Part shown: positions 1 through 8,547 of the stretch, piece after piece | Position numbering within the stretch: position 1 is the first letter of the stretch | Layout: every line of letters starts with the position of its first letter | DNA from: Anaerobranca gottschalkii DSM 13577 | GTDB lineage: Bacteria > Bacillota > Proteinivoracia > Proteinivoracales > Proteinivoracaceae | Direction: 5' to 3' | NCBI RefSeq assembly: GCF_900111575.1 | Contig: NZ_FOIF01000010.1 | Location: forward strand, 1 to 48,670 | Length of the DNA: 48,670 nucleotides | Program-made: the position numbers and the translations under genes | The notes under the pieces: model-generated | Databases searched by the model: none | The model's input: only the letters and a program-made list of their open reading frames with translations | What the model was told of the DNA's origin: nothing

Positions 1-1588
1 AAATTACCTTATCATAGGATATTTTTGTGTCATCAAAAAGTACATGGCTTACATTAACTACAGTGATATTTTCTAAACTTAATAAAGTTTTCTCAATCTC
101 TCTAGCTACTTTTTCATCAAGACTGGCAAATGCTTCGTCTAAAAAGATGATATCTTTATTGGCAAGAAGACTTCTGGCAATAGCTATTCTACTTTTTTCA
201 CCGCCAGATATATTCTTACCATTGTCGTAAATTATTGTATCTAATTTATTTGGTAATTCTTCTACAAACTGGGTAAGCCCTGACCTTCGAATAGCTAAGT
301 TAATCTCTTCATCACTATAATCTTTATAAAGGGTTAGATTATTTCTCAGCGTATCTTCAAAGAGAAAAACTTGCTGCTCTACATTTGCAATGATGTTAAA
401 ATAACTTTCTTTAGTTATATCTTTCAAGTCTAAATTATCAATAGTTATTACACCGTTAGATGGAAGAAAATATTTACGTAATAGTTTTAGTAAAGTGGAT
501 TTACCTCCACCACTGGGACCAACAATTAGATATTTCCCACCCTTTTTAAATTTTAAATTAATATTCTTTAAGATTAGATGATCATCGTATCCAAAGGAAA
601 CATCCTTTAATTCTAAGGTATCATTAAAAGAAGTAAGTACAATCTTCTCCTCGTATTGATTGTTATTTTTAAGGGTTTCTTCCATTTTTTTAAATAAAGA
701 TTTAACAGAAAATATTTTTGGCAACCATTCGGCAACTTGCATTAGAGGGTTAATGATTTTATCCATATTACTAATTATTAATACTACTCCACCGGCAGTC
801 ATATGACCTCTAATAGCCATAAAAATTACTACTGCGGCAATGCCAAAAAAGGAAAGAAGAACTGTAAAATGTTGGATTGCCAAGAAAAATGTATATATCT
901 TATCAATAACATAACCTTTATATTGGATATCTTTACTTTTATTATAGAAATTGTCCTTAACTTTAGAACTAAGGTCATTGGCTTTAATAATAGAAAATGC
1001 TCCAAGAACTTCTCTAATATAGGAAGTATAATCTTCGAAAAGTTTAGATCTTTGAGCTTGATGTCTTTGAAGAGGTTTGCTTAAAAATATTGTTAAAATA
1101 GTACTTAATAAAGTAATGATAACTGCTAATAACAAGGCGAAGGGGCTTACAGAGTAAATAACAATTACAGCTACTAGGAAAGAAATAACATTCATGCAAA
1201 CTTGAAAAATACCTTCAATATAATTGTTTTCAATTATATTCATATCATTAGTCATTGCTGAGATATACAAACCATTATTATCCCTTTGAAATTCACTAAT
1301 ATTTTTTTTGAAAACACTATTCATAAAAGCAAACTTAAGGGAAGAAAGTGTTTTGTATTTGTATAACCCTTTCGCAAAGGATAAAGCAAGATTGATAGGT
1401 AACAATGATATAGCTAAAAAAACTAAAATCTTTGCTTCATTAAAAAATAACATTTTATCTCCTGCTAATGCAGTATCAACGACCCTCATCATAAATATCG
1501 AAATGAATCCTTCAATAATAGAAGAGGCAGCACCGATTAAAACAGCTAAAATCAAAAATGGCCATTTGTTAAATACTGAATTTTTCAT
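1..1588 (-). CDS. ABC transporter, fused membrane and ATP-binding domains (partial, 3' end outside window)
   Basis: The reading frame starts at an ATG at 1588 and runs off the left edge, giving about 529 residues. The N-terminal half is hydrophobic and fits a six-helix exporter membrane domain. The C-terminal half is an ABC ATPase: Walker A GPSGGGKST (around 500-525), signature SGGEKSRIAIAR (around 180-210), Walker B IIFLDEAFASLDE (around 115-155) and an H-loop SH near 50. Only the last few tens of residues are missing. The start overlaps the stop of the upstream ABC gene by four bases (ATGA), so the two are translationally coupled and probably form a heterodimeric exporter. The family exports peptides, lipids or drugs from the cytoplasmic membrane. 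The substrate cannot be read from the sequence. Confidence 0.9.
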   Translation of the reverse strand, partial: MKNSVFNKWPFLILAVLIGAASSIIEGFISIFMMRVVDTALAGDKMLFFNEAKILVFLAISLLPINLALSFAKGLYKYKTLSSLKFAFMNSVFKKNISEFQRDNNGLYISAMTNDMNIIENNYIEGIFQVCMNVISFLVAVIVIYSVSPFALLLAVIITLLSTILTIFLSKPLQRHQAQRSKLFEDYTSYIREVLGAFSIIKANDLSSKVKDNFYNKSKDIQYKGYVIDKIYTFFLAIQHFTVLLSFFGIAAVVIFMAIRGHMTAGGVVLIISNMDKIINPLMQVAEWLPKIFSVKSLFKKMEETLKNNNQYEEKIVLTSFNDTLELKDVSFGYDDHLILKNINLKFKKGGKYLIVGPSGGGKSTLLKLLRKYFLPSNGVITIDNLDLKDITKESYFNIIANVEQQVFLFEDTLRNNLTLYKDYSDEEINLAIRRSGLTQFVEELPNKLDTIIYDNGKNISGGEKSRIAIARSLLANKDIIFLDEAFASLDEKVAREIEKTLLSLENITVVNVSHVLFDDTKISYDKVI

Positions 1589-3246
1589 ACGGCAATCTCC
1601 CCCCGAAAATATTCTTCACTGGTATATTTATTGATTTTCCCGTTAACTATTTCTAGAACATAATCGTATTTTTCTGTAATTCCTTGATAATAGCGATGGG
1701 AAATGGCGATAACGGTACTATCTAAAGAGAGAATAGTATTTTCGATACTCCTACCTAATTCTTCATTTAAACTTGAAGTCCCTTCATCAACGAACAATAT
1801 CTCTGAATCTTTAATAATTGCCCTTGCTATCGAGATCCGCTGCCTTTCACCACCAGACAAATTTTTACCATTTTCTAAAATCATCTCATTTAAACCTAAA
1901 GCCTTTTTATTTATAACATCTTTTAAACCGGCGGCATCAATAGCTTTAACAATTTTCTCTTCTTCATAGTCTTTATAAAGGGTAATATTATTAATTATGG
2001 TATCTTCGAACAAGAAAACATCTTGATAGATAAAGCCAACCTTTTGATTGAGGCTATCTTCATTTATCTCTTTATAATCAATACCGTCAACGGTGATCAT
2101 TCCTTGATAATCATCATAAATTTTAGAAAGTAATTTAATAAGGGTAGATTTGCCAGCTCCACTAGCACCTTTAATTAAGTATTTCTTTCCTTTTTCAATT
2201 GTAAAACTTACACCACGAAAAACTTCTTTACCTTCATAGTTAAAATATAAATCTTTGACTTCTATCAGGGATTGGAAGGAAAATTCTTTATCTCCAGAAG
2301 AGGCTGGAAGGATATCTTCATCGGACTTAGTTATTTTATTGTAGATATTGACTGAGGATTTGAGTTCATTTAACAATGGCAATAAGCGAACCATACTCCA
2401 TACAGAATTGCTTGATAATTGAAACATAAATATCAGTCTTGTTAGGGACATATCGGTAGAGTGGAGGTTTAACAAATATATTAGTATAGAAACAACCACA
2501 AAATATCCCATCAAATTACTAACCCTAGCTTGGCCTTCGGTAAATACAGTATATTGGTACTTCCTTTTCTCTAGATTCTTTATTTTAAGTAGAGTTTTCT
2601 TTAGGAATCTATCTTCTATATTATTCAATTTTAAAATTTCTAAGCCGTTAAAGGTATTAGCAATATCTATTGAAAATTCTTCATTACTATTAGAAACTTT
2701 TTCTTGTAGTTCAACAGTTTTCTTTTCAAATAATTTTATAATTAAGAGTAAAAGCAATGAAATAAAAAGTATACCTATTGCAAACAAAAAGTCCATAAAT
2801 CCTAATATAATTATTACGGCAACGAAGGTACCACCGGTAAATATAACATTGATTAGTTTTAAGAAAAAATTATTTTCAAAGATGTTAATATCATTGATTA
2901 AGTTAGATATATATGAGTCCTTTGATTTCATATTAAAGGTTTTATATGATGACTTCATGATTTTATCAAAGGCCTTAACTCGAACATCTAAAAGAGTATC
3001 CCGCATAAAAGAAATTCTCATAAAACGGGAGATAAGATACAGGACCGAACCTAAAGTAACAGCACCCAAAGAAACAAATACTACCTTAGTAAAGTGCTCT
3101 ATAGTGGCAATTTCAATACTTCCTATCATTAAAGCCAAAGTAAAGTTAATAATCAATTGATCTGCTATAGGTATCATACAAGCTAAGATGTATAAAGCGA
3201 ATCTGAATTTTCTCTTTAACAAAAGTTCCTTCACATTTCTCACCAT
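1585..3246 (-). CDS. ABC transporter, fused membrane and ATP-binding domains
   Basis: This is a 553-residue half-transporter, close to the usual length for a type IV exporter. Hydrophobic segments fill residues 15-300. The ATPase follows, with Walker A GASGAGKS at 360-367, signature LSGGERQR at 463-470, Walker B ILFVDE at 483-488 and H-loop His517, so all catalytic motifs are intact. It is the first gene of a two-gene minus-strand operon with the partial ABC gene. The ATG at 3246 has only a weak ribosome site. A GTG four codons later sits better behind GGATGGTGAG, so the true start may be 3234. It looks like the partner of the downstream half-transporter. Peptide or bacteriocin export is possible but not shown. 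Confidence 0.9.
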   Translation of the reverse strand: MVRNVKELLLKRKFRFALYILACMIPIADQLIINFTLALMIGSIEIATIEHFTKVVFVSLGAVTLGSVLYLISRFMRISFMRDTLLDVRVKAFDKIMKSSYKTFNMKSKDSYISNLINDINIFENNFFLKLINVIFTGGTFVAVIIILGFMDFLFAIGILFISLLLLLIIKLFEKKTVELQEKVSNSNEEFSIDIANTFNGLEILKLNNIEDRFLKKTLLKIKNLEKRKYQYTVFTEGQARVSNLMGYFVVVSILIYLLNLHSTDMSLTRLIFMFQLSSNSVWSMVRLLPLLNELKSSVNIYNKITKSDEDILPASSGDKEFSFQSLIEVKDLYFNYEGKEVFRGVSFTIEKGKKYLIKGASGAGKSTLIKLLSKIYDDYQGMITVDGIDYKEINEDSLNQKVGFIYQDVFLFEDTIINNITLYKDYEEEKIVKAIDAAGLKDVINKKALGLNEMILENGKNLSGGERQRISIARAIIKDSEILFVDEGTSSLNEELGRSIENTILSLDSTVIAISHRYYQGITEKYDYVLEIVNGKINKYTSEEYFRGEIAV

Positions 3247-3455
3247 CCAATCTTTAAAATTTTAATTATAAATTTAAAAATTTAAAACTTTACTTTAATT
3301 ATACACATAAATCTTAAAATTTCAAGAGTTATTTTGAATATTTTTATTTATAAATTTAATAATTTTAAGTTTTTAATTAAAAATGTTAAAAAATAATAAC
3401 ACAGTGCTTTGTATTTGTAATGAATAAAAATTATTATACTAATTATAAAAAACTC

Positions 3456-3484
3456 TTGACTTGAAAATGAAAAAAGTATATAAT
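3456..3484 (+). promoter_or_regulatory. sigma-A promoter of the tRNA-Gly/tRNA-Met operon
   Basis: TTGACT (3456-3461), a 17-base spacer and TATAAT (3479-3484) lie 32 bases upstream of the first tRNA. This is a near-consensus vegetative promoter, as expected for stable RNA. The rest of the 3247-3455 gap is very AT-rich, with no gene or hairpin I can support. Confidence 0.85.
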
Positions 3485-3516
3485 TTATATTGCTGTGAGA
3501 GTTAAATAAGTTTTAT

Positions 3517-3590
3517 GCGGGTGTAGCTCAATGGTAGAGCCCTAGCCTTCCAAGCTAGTTACGTGGGTTCGATTCCCATCACCCGCTCCA
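3517..3590 (+). tRNA. tRNA-Gly (TCC)
   Basis: This is a complete 74-base cloverleaf. The acceptor stem is GCGGGTG/CACCCGC, the anticodon stem-loop is ctagc-cttccaa-gctag with anticodon TCC, the T-loop is ttcgatt, and CCA is encoded. Confidence 0.96.
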
Positions 3591-3607
3591 ATTTTATTAA
3601 TAAATAT

Positions 3608-3684
3608 GGCGGCATAGCTCAGTTGGCTAGAGCATACGGTTCATACCCGTAGTGTCCGGGGTTCAAATCCCTGTGCCGCCACCA
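3608..3684 (+). tRNA. tRNA-Met (CAT), elongator type
   Basis: This 77-base cloverleaf has acceptor stem GGCGGCA/TGCCGCC, anticodon stem TACGG/CCGTA with loop ttcatac (CAT), and an encoded CCA. Position 1 pairs normally (G-C), unlike initiator tRNA, and the sequence resembles the Bacillus elongator tRNA-Met. A lysidine-modified tRNA-Ile2 is less likely. Confidence 0.93.
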
Positions 3685-3695
3685 ACAGGTATATT

Positions 3696-3718
3696 ACATC
3701 CCTTAAGGGATGTTTTTT
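3696..3718 (+). terminator. Rho-independent terminator after the tRNA pair
   Basis: A perfect palindrome, acatccctt/aagggatgt, is followed by a T-run. It lies 12 bases after the tRNA-Met CCA end. Confidence 0.85.
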
Positions 3719-3777
3719 ATTTTGTAACATAAAAATTTAAAAAGGGAATAGATTTAATTATGTAAAATAAAGAAAAG

Positions 3778-3810
3778 AGTCCCTAAAAAATAGAAGGGAC
3801 TTTTATTTTT
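3778..3810 (+). terminator. Second hairpin with T-rich tail upstream of rnhA
   Basis: The arms agtccct (3778-3784) and agggact (3795-3801) are followed by tttattttt. It may be a backup terminator for the tRNA operon, because rnhA starts 50 bases downstream. Confidence 0.6.
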
Positions 3811-3859
3811 CGCAAAAAATGGTAAAATATATCTTAATAAAAGAAGGAGGGGGTTGTAG

Positions 3860-4351
3860 ATGAAAAAAGTATATATTTATACCGACGGTGCATGTTCTGG
3901 AAACCCTGGACCGGGAGGATATGGGACAATATTAAAATACAATGAACATGTAAAAGAGTTATCGGAGGGTTACAAACTTACTACTAATAACCGAATGGAA
4001 CTCTTAGCAGTTATTAAAGGGTTCGAAGCTTTAAAAGAACCTTGTGATGTAACTGTTTTCTCAGATTCTAAGTACATAGTTGATGCAATAAATCAAAAAT
4101 GGGTATATAAATGGAAAAATCAAGGATGGATGAGAAATGGTAAGGAAAAAGCCTTAAATTCTGATTTATGGAAAAGGCTTTTACAATTGATGGAACCTCA
4201 TAAAACCCAATTTCTTTGGGTAAAAGGACATGCAGGTCATCCTGAAAATGAAAGATGTGATTTTTTAGCTACAGAAGCTATAAAAAAACCACATCTTTTG
4301 GATGATGAAGAATTTATGAAAGAAAGATCAAAGGAAAATAGTTTATTTTAA
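3860..4351 (+). CDS. rnhA: Ribonuclease HI
   Basis: This 163-residue enzyme cleaves the RNA strand of RNA:DNA hybrids, removing primers and R-loops. The catalytic residues are in place: Asp9 in YTDGACSGNPGPGG, Glu47 in TNNRMEL, Asp69 in FSDS and Asp134 in ERCD, with His124 in the flexible loop. The basic handle-like segment (KWKNQGWMRNG) is present, so this is an Escherichia coli-type RNase HI rather than a handle-less form. An aaggaggggg ribosome site sits seven bases before the ATG. The 3' end overlaps the convergent hemerythrin gene by nine bases. Confidence 0.96.
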   Translation: MKKVYIYTDGACSGNPGPGGYGTILKYNEHVKELSEGYKLTTNNRMELLAVIKGFEALKEPCDVTVFSDSKYIVDAINQKWVYKWKNQGWMRNGKEKALNSDLWKRLLQLMEPHKTQFLWVKGHAGHPENERCDFLATEAIKKPHLLDDEEFMKERSKENSLF

Positions 4352-4900
4352 ACCTAGTTTTCTTTCAAATTCCTTTACCATATTTGTATATTTGAAAATA
4401 GCATTTTGACTGGTTTCTCTTTTTTCATATTCTTCTACCATCTCATGAAATTTCCTTAAAGTTTCAGGTTTAAGCTGTTTTTCTGCAAACATGAAAAGGG
4501 CATTATCTTCTTTATCAATATGACGATGTAAAAGGTCTGTGTAGCAGATGGCATTGGCGATTATATCTAATCTAGCTTCATCATCACCTTCTTCATGTTT
4601 TTTTAGAGCGTCTTCTAAATTCTTGATAAATAACCTACCTAAATCGTGTTCCGCATACATCCCACTTAACGGCGCTTCAACTAAATCTTTACCTAATTCT
4701 TCTGTCATTATTTGAAATAAGAATTCTTCTTCCTTACCATGGTGATGTTTATCGGCAAAATTTCTAACAAAGTCGATACAATCTCTAAACAACATATAAT
4801 CTACTTTGTTATTTAAAACTTCTACACAAGCTGCCCTTATTATCCTAAGCATTCTCTTTATGTACTTATGTTCATCAATCATCAATTGAATACCATTCAT
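4343..4900 (-). CDS. Hemerythrin HHE-domain protein
   Basis: This 185-residue helical protein has the histidine and acid pattern of a di-iron hemerythrin-like domain: His11, His52-54 with Glu58 (KHHHGKEEEF), His85, and His125/His127 with Glu131 (LHRHIDKEDN). Family members bind oxygen or nitric oxide, or sense redox and iron. In an anaerobe an oxygen-binding or protective role is plausible, but this is inferred. A taggagg ribosome site precedes the ATG by eight bases. It is a single gene converging on rnhA, with the last nine bases shared and no separate terminator between them. Confidence 0.88.
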   Translation of the reverse strand: MNGIQLMIDEHKYIKRMLRIIRAACVEVLNNKVDYMLFRDCIDFVRNFADKHHHGKEEEFLFQIMTEELGKDLVEAPLSGMYAEHDLGRLFIKNLEDALKKHEEGDDEARLDIIANAICYTDLLHRHIDKEDNALFMFAEKQLKPETLRKFHEMVEEYEKRETSQNAIFKYTNMVKEFERKLGLK

Positions 4901-5028
4901 ACCTTAAACCTCCTATTTTTAATTTTATTATACACATAGTTTTCTTTTTCTATTATGATATTTATCACAAGTTTATTGTTTTTCAGGATTTAATTTATTT
5001 TAAAAATATATTGAGGGAGGAATTAAAA

Positions 5029-6273
5029 ATGGATTATTTAGAAAAAACCCTTTATAATTATGAAAATTACGTAAACCCTGCTATGGCTAGGCTATTTCGC
5101 TTTATGGGCCTTGCTACAATTGAGGAAAAGGCTGAAGGAATCTACATAACGGATAATAACGGAAAAAAATACATAGATTGTATTGGTGGATATGGTTCAA
5201 TTAACTTAGGTCATTGTAACAGAGAAATAATTGAAGCATGTAAAGAACAAATGGACAAAATGCCACTATCTTCTAAGGTCTTGATAAACTCTAAGCTTGC
5301 AGAACTTTGTGCTTTACTAGGTGAAATTACCCCAGAAGGTTTACAATACTCATTTATCTGTAACAGTGGAGCAGAGGCAGTAGAAGGAGCCCTTAAATTA
5401 GCTAAAATAGCTACTGGAAAAAGTGAAATTATTGCAACAAAGGGCGGTTTTCATGGTAAAACCTTAGGTTCTTTAAGTGCTACTGGTAGAGAGCTCTTTA
5501 GAAAGCCCTTTGAACCACTATTGCCAGGTTTTAAACATGTTCCCTTTGGTGATTTAAAGGCTGTGGAAGAAGCTATAACTCCAGACACTGCAGCGGTAAT
5601 CATTGAAATTATTCAAGGGGAAGGGGGAGTTATTGTACCCCCTGAAGGATATATTGTAGGTTTGAGGGAACTATGTACTGAAAAGGGAGTATTATTGATA
5701 GTAGATGAAGTTCAGACAGGGATGGGTAGAACAGGAAAAATGTTTGCCTGTGAACATTTTAATATAATCCCAGACATCCTTTGTCTAGCAAAGGCGTTAG
5801 GTGGAGGGGTAATGCCAATAGGTGCATTCGTTTCTACAGCGAAACTATGGGAAAAATTTATTGAAGCTCCCTTATTACATACATCTACTTTTGGAGGTAA
5901 TCCACTAGCTTGTACTGCAGCTATTAAAACAATAGAAATTCTCAAACGGGATAATATTATAGATGAGGTTTGGGAAAAAGGTCAATATTTTATCGATAAA
6001 CTATTAAAACTACAAGAAAAATATCCTAATGTTATTAAAGAAGTTAGGGGAATGGGGCTTCTCATAGGTTTAGAGTTTAGCAAAGAAGGAATTGGTGGTA
6101 TGTTAATGTCAGAAGTTATTGATAGGGGACTATTAGTAGCTTATACATTAAATAACGAAAAGATTATCCGGATTGAGCCACCATTAATTATAACTAGAGA
6201 AGAAATAGACAAGGTTGTGGAAATTTTAGACGAAGCTTTTGCCACTGTAGCTATGTTTGTTGAAGAATTATAA
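5029..6273 (+). CDS. Class III PLP-dependent aminotransferase (putrescine aminotransferase-like)
   Basis: This is a 414-residue fold-type I enzyme. Visible motifs are the CNSGAEAVEGALK cofactor loop, VDEVQTGMGRTG (PLP-pyridine Asp226) and LAKALGGG with the Schiff-base Lys255. It resembles putrescine, ornithine or acetylornithine aminotransferases, which transfer a terminal amino group to 2-oxoglutarate. The substrate is not fixed by the sequence. I chose the ATG at 5029, eight bases after a strong gagggagg site. An upstream in-frame TTG at 5011 would place the ribosome site inside the coding sequence. It is followed after 18 bases by a START-like gene, so the two probably share a transcript. 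Confidence 0.88.
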   Translation: MDYLEKTLYNYENYVNPAMARLFRFMGLATIEEKAEGIYITDNNGKKYIDCIGGYGSINLGHCNREIIEACKEQMDKMPLSSKVLINSKLAELCALLGEITPEGLQYSFICNSGAEAVEGALKLAKIATGKSEIIATKGGFHGKTLGSLSATGRELFRKPFEPLLPGFKHVPFGDLKAVEEAITPDTAAVIIEIIQGEGGVIVPPEGYIVGLRELCTEKGVLLIVDEVQTGMGRTGKMFACEHFNIIPDILCLAKALGGGVMPIGAFVSTAKLWEKFIEAPLLHTSTFGGNPLACTAAIKTIEILKRDNIIDEVWEKGQYFIDKLLKLQEKYPNVIKEVRGMGLLIGLEFSKEGIGGMLMSEVIDRGLLVAYTLNNEKIIRIEPPLIITREEIDKVVEILDEAFATVAMFVEEL

Positions 6274-6291
6274 AATTTAGGAGGGGTAAAA

Positions 6292-6726
6292 ATGCCTTTT
6301 GTAGAAACTAGTATAACAGTTAAAGGTAACATAGAGGAGATTTATCCAATAGTTAAGGATATGGAAAGTTATCCTAACTTTATGGAAAGTGTTAAATCGG
6401 TGAAAGTTATAGAAAGGGATGGAAATACCACCTTAACTAAATGGGAAACAGAGCTTAAAGGGAAGCCTTTCAATTGGGTAGAAAGGGATACCTTTTACGA
6501 TGAAGATTATAGAATAACATATCAATTGGTTTCAGGGGATTTGAAGAAATTTGAAGGTCAATGGACATTGACAGAAACAGAAAAGGGAGTAGAAATTCAC
6601 TTAACAGTAGATTTTGAATTTGGTGTTCCTATGATAGCTTCATTACTTAATCCTATAGCTAAATTAATTATCAAACAAAATTGTGATTCGATGCTTACCG
6701 CCATAAAACAACAAATTGAGGGTTAA
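6292..6726 (+). CDS. START-like (SRPBCC / polyketide cyclase-type) protein
   Basis: This 144-residue protein looks like a small helix-grip ligand-binding domain: an N-terminal strand, a helix with YPIVKDMESYPNFMESV, several beta strands and a long amphipathic C-terminal helix. Related proteins include coenzyme Q-binding COQ10-like and aromatase/cyclase-like families. They bind hydrophobic molecules, and many have no known enzyme activity. It has its own aggagggg ribosome site and lies 18 bases after the aminotransferase. No catalytic residues can be assigned. Confidence 0.75.
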   Translation: MPFVETSITVKGNIEEIYPIVKDMESYPNFMESVKSVKVIERDGNTTLTKWETELKGKPFNWVERDTFYDEDYRITYQLVSGDLKKFEGQWTLTETEKGVEIHLTVDFEFGVPMIASLLNPIAKLIIKQNCDSMLTAIKQQIEG

Positions 6727-6760
6727 TTTGTCCTAATAGTTTATACCAATCGCAAAAATA

Positions 6761-6808
6761 TTGCCCTTTATAATAGGAATAACCCTATTACAAAAGGGCA
6801 ATTTATTT
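6761..6808 (+). terminator. Long hairpin between the START-like gene and ndk
   Basis: ttgcccttt (6761-6769) pairs with aaagggcaa (6793-6801), and an inner stem taatagg/cctatta closes a six-base loop. The sequence tttattt follows. It probably terminates the aminotransferase operon just before ndk, or it could act in the ndk leader. Confidence 0.7.
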
Positions 6809-6832
6809 AATATAATCTTTTTAAGGATGGTG

Positions 6833-7237
6833 ATGAAATTGGAGAGAAGTTTTGTAATGATAAAGCCTGATGGCGTTAAAAGGGGACTGATTGGGGAAAT
6901 TATCAACAGGTTTGAAAGAAAAGGCTATATTATAAAAGATTTAAAAATGATGACTATACCAGAAACTTTAGCTGAAAAACATTATCAAGAGCATCAACAA
7001 AAACCTTTCTTTAATGAACTAATTCAATATATTACATCAGGGCCTGTAGTGGCGATGATATTAGAGGGAGAAAATTGTATTTCAGGGGTAAGGACAATTG
7101 TTGGCAGCACTGACCCAACAAAAGCAGCCCCTGGGACCATTAGGGCAGATTATGCTACTAATATCCGCTATAATGTTATTCATGCCTCTGATTCACCAGA
7201 AAGTGCCCAGCGGGAAATAGACTTGTTTTTTAAGTAG
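6833..7237 (+). CDS. ndk: Nucleoside diphosphate kinase
   Basis: This 134-residue enzyme transfers the gamma-phosphate between nucleoside di- and triphosphates. It has the family start [13 protein letters not shown], the nucleotide-binding region around [23 protein letters not shown], and the active-site histidine in NVIHASDS, where most family members have HGSDS. The open frame extends further upstream through the hairpin at 6761, but homology begins at MKLERSF. The ATG at 6833 follows AAGGATGGTG, so it is the likely start. A TTG two codons later is an alternative. The gene is monocistronic. Confidence 0.95.
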   Translation: MKLERSFVMIKPDGVKRGLIGEIINRFERKGYIIKDLKMMTIPETLAEKHYQEHQQKPFFNELIQYITSGPVVAMILEGENCISGVRTIVGSTDPTKAAPGTIRADYATNIRYNVIHASDSPESAQREIDLFFK

Positions 7238-7265
7238 TATATTTTAAGTAATATATAGAAGGAAT

Positions 7266-7308
7266 TCCTGTTATTTTGCCGAATTAAATAATAATCAAAA
7301 TAACAGGA
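7266..7308 (+). promoter_or_regulatory. 13-bp perfect inverted repeat covering the cheR ribosome site
   Basis: The arms TCCTGTTATTTTG (7266-7278) and CAAAATAACAGGA (7296-7308) are separated by 17 bases. The right arm runs into the AGGAGGAG ribosome site of cheR, so the folded mRNA would hide the site. The loop contains TTTTGCCGAAT, which fits the TGNCGAA core of a Spo0A box. The repeat could be a translational switch or a DNA operator. Both are inferences. Confidence 0.6.
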
Positions 7309-7318
7309 GGAGTAGCAG

Positions 7319-8095
7319 ATGTTGTTAGAAAGAGAATATGTACAATTCTTAGAAAAAATCTACAAAAAAACAGGGCTGAATCTCAACCTATACAAAGAAA
7401 AACAAATGAAAAGAAGGATTGACACCTTAGTTCAAAAATATAATAAGAACACCTATGAAGATTATTATAACTTGATTTTAGGAAACAGGGAATTGTTTGA
7501 CGAATTTATGGATAAAGTGACTATCAATGTCTCTGAGTTTTTCCGGAACTTAGAAAGATGGGAAGTATTGAAAAAAGAAATAATCCCAATCTTAAGGCAA
7601 TATAATAAGGGAAAATTGAAGGTTTGGAGTGCCGCTTGTTCTACCGGTCAAGAGCCTTACTCCCTTACAATGCTTTTAACCAATCTAGAGATCCCCCACG
7701 AAATTTTAGCAACAGACCTAGATAAAAAAGTTCTAAGTAAAGCTAAAGAGGGAAAATATGATATTAAAGAAATTTCTGGGATACCTGAAATTTACCACCA
7801 ATATTTAGTTAAAGAAAAGGATCAATTCAGGATAAATCCTAGTTTAAAAACAAATATCACCTTTAAAGAGCATAATCTTCTAACCAATGACTACCCAAAG
7901 GGTTTTGATTTAATCCTCTGTAGAAATGTAATGATATATTTTAAAGAAGAAATTAAAAAAGAAATTTATAGTCAGTTTAATCAATCATTAAATAGAGGGG
8001 GAGTATTATTTGTAGGAAGTACAGAGCAAATTTTCTTCCCGCAAAAGTTAGGGTTTAAATCAATTCAAACCTTTTTCTATCAGAAAATAGAATAA
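7319..8095 (+). CDS. cheR: CheR-type protein-glutamate methyltransferase
   Basis: This 258-residue protein has the small helical N-terminal CheR domain (about 1-70) and an S-adenosylmethionine methyltransferase domain. The motifs are VSEFFRN, VWSAACSTGQEPYSL (SAM-binding loop), ATDLDKKVL and LILCRNVMIYF. CheR methylates glutamates on chemoreceptors during adaptation. No cheB, receptor or flagellar gene lies nearby, so it is an orphan here. The ATG at 7319 follows aggaggag. The ribosome site lies in the right arm of a perfect inverted repeat. A strong hairpin follows the stop codon. Confidence 0.93.
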   Translation: MLLEREYVQFLEKIYKKTGLNLNLYKEKQMKRRIDTLVQKYNKNTYEDYYNLILGNRELFDEFMDKVTINVSEFFRNLERWEVLKKEIIPILRQYNKGKLKVWSAACSTGQEPYSLTMLLTNLEIPHEILATDLDKKVLSKAKEGKYDIKEISGIPEIYHQYLVKEKDQFRINPSLKTNITFKEHNLLTNDYPKGFDLILCRNVMIYFKEEIKKEIYSQFNQSLNRGGVLFVGSTEQIFFPQKLGFKSIQTFFYQKIE

Positions 8096-8121
8096 AAAAA
8101 CACCTAATAGGGTGGAAAAGA

Positions 8122-8148
8122 TAAGGTGTTGGTATTACCAACACCTTA
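8122..8148. terminator. Hairpin after cheR
   Basis: A 12-bp perfect stem, taaggtgttggt/accaacacctta, with a three-base loop starts 27 bases after the cheR stop. The following tail is AT-rich with no strong T-run. It probably ends cheR transcripts. Confidence 0.6.
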
Positions 8149-8166
8149 TTAGTAGATAAAATAAAA

Positions 8167-8188
8167 AAAGACCTAAATTTAGGTCTTT
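8167..8188 (-). terminator. Terminator of the six-tRNA operon
   Basis: The hairpin aaagaccta-aatt-taggtcttt is followed on the minus strand by seven T residues (the A-run at 8163-8169). It lies ten bases after tRNA-Lys. It may also stop readthrough from cheR. Confidence 0.8.
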
Positions 8189-8198
8189 ATATTCAAAA

Positions 8199-8274
8199 TG
8201 GTGAGCCATCCGCGACTCGAACGCGGGACACCCTGATTAAAAGTCAGGTGCTCTACCGACTGAGCTAATGGCTC
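8199..8274 (-). tRNA. tRNA-Lys (TTT)
   Basis: This 76-base cloverleaf has acceptor GAGCCAT/ATGGCTC, anticodon loop cttttaa (TTT) and an encoded CCA. It is the last gene of the minus-strand tRNA operon and closely resembles Bacillus tRNA-Lys. Confidence 0.95.
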
Positions 8275-8278
8275 ATAG

Positions 8279-8354
8279 TGGCTGGGGTAGCAGGACTCGA
8301 ACCTACGAATGCGGGAGTCAAAGTCCCGTGCCTTACCGACTTGGCTATACCCCA
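8279..8354 (-). tRNA. tRNA-Gln (TTG)
   Basis: This 76-base cloverleaf has acceptor TGGGGTA/TACCCCA, anticodon stem CGGGA/TCCCG with loop ctttgac (TTG), and an encoded CCA. The U1-A72 pair is typical of tRNA-Gln. Confidence 0.95.
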
Positions 8355-8362
8355 ACATTAGA

Positions 8363-8448
8363 TGGTGGAGAGGACTGGATTCGAACCAGTGAAGGCGGAG
8401 CCAGCAGATTTACAGTCTGCCCCCTTTGGCCAACTCGGGAACCTCTCC
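8363..8448 (-). tRNA. tRNA-Tyr (GTA)
   Basis: This 86-base type II tRNA has a long variable arm (tggctccgcc region), acceptor GGAGAGG/CCTCTCC, an anticodon loop with GTA and an encoded CCA. Confidence 0.95.
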
Positions 8449-8463
8449 ATGTTAAAGAAAAAA

Positions 8464-8539
8464 TGGAGCCGACGATGGGACTCGAACCCGCAACCTGCTG
8501 ATTACAAGTCAGCTGCTCTGCCAATTGAGCTACGTCGGC
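8464..8539 (-). tRNA. tRNA-Thr (TGT)
   Basis: This 76-base cloverleaf has acceptor GCCGACG/CGTCGGC, anticodon stem-loop gctga-cttgtaa-tcagc (TGT) and an encoded CCA. Confidence 0.95.
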
Positions 8540-8547
8540 ATATTTAG

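Noticed and set aside
27-230. Short plus-strand frames over the ABC transporter genes at the left end
   Set aside because: They are antisense to intact ABC motifs and give no recognisable protein.
8098-8148. Alternative pairing of aacacctaa after cheR with the terminator left arm, as a switch
   Set aside because: It has one mismatch, lies beyond the stop codon with no gene downstream on that strand, and looks like chance similarity.
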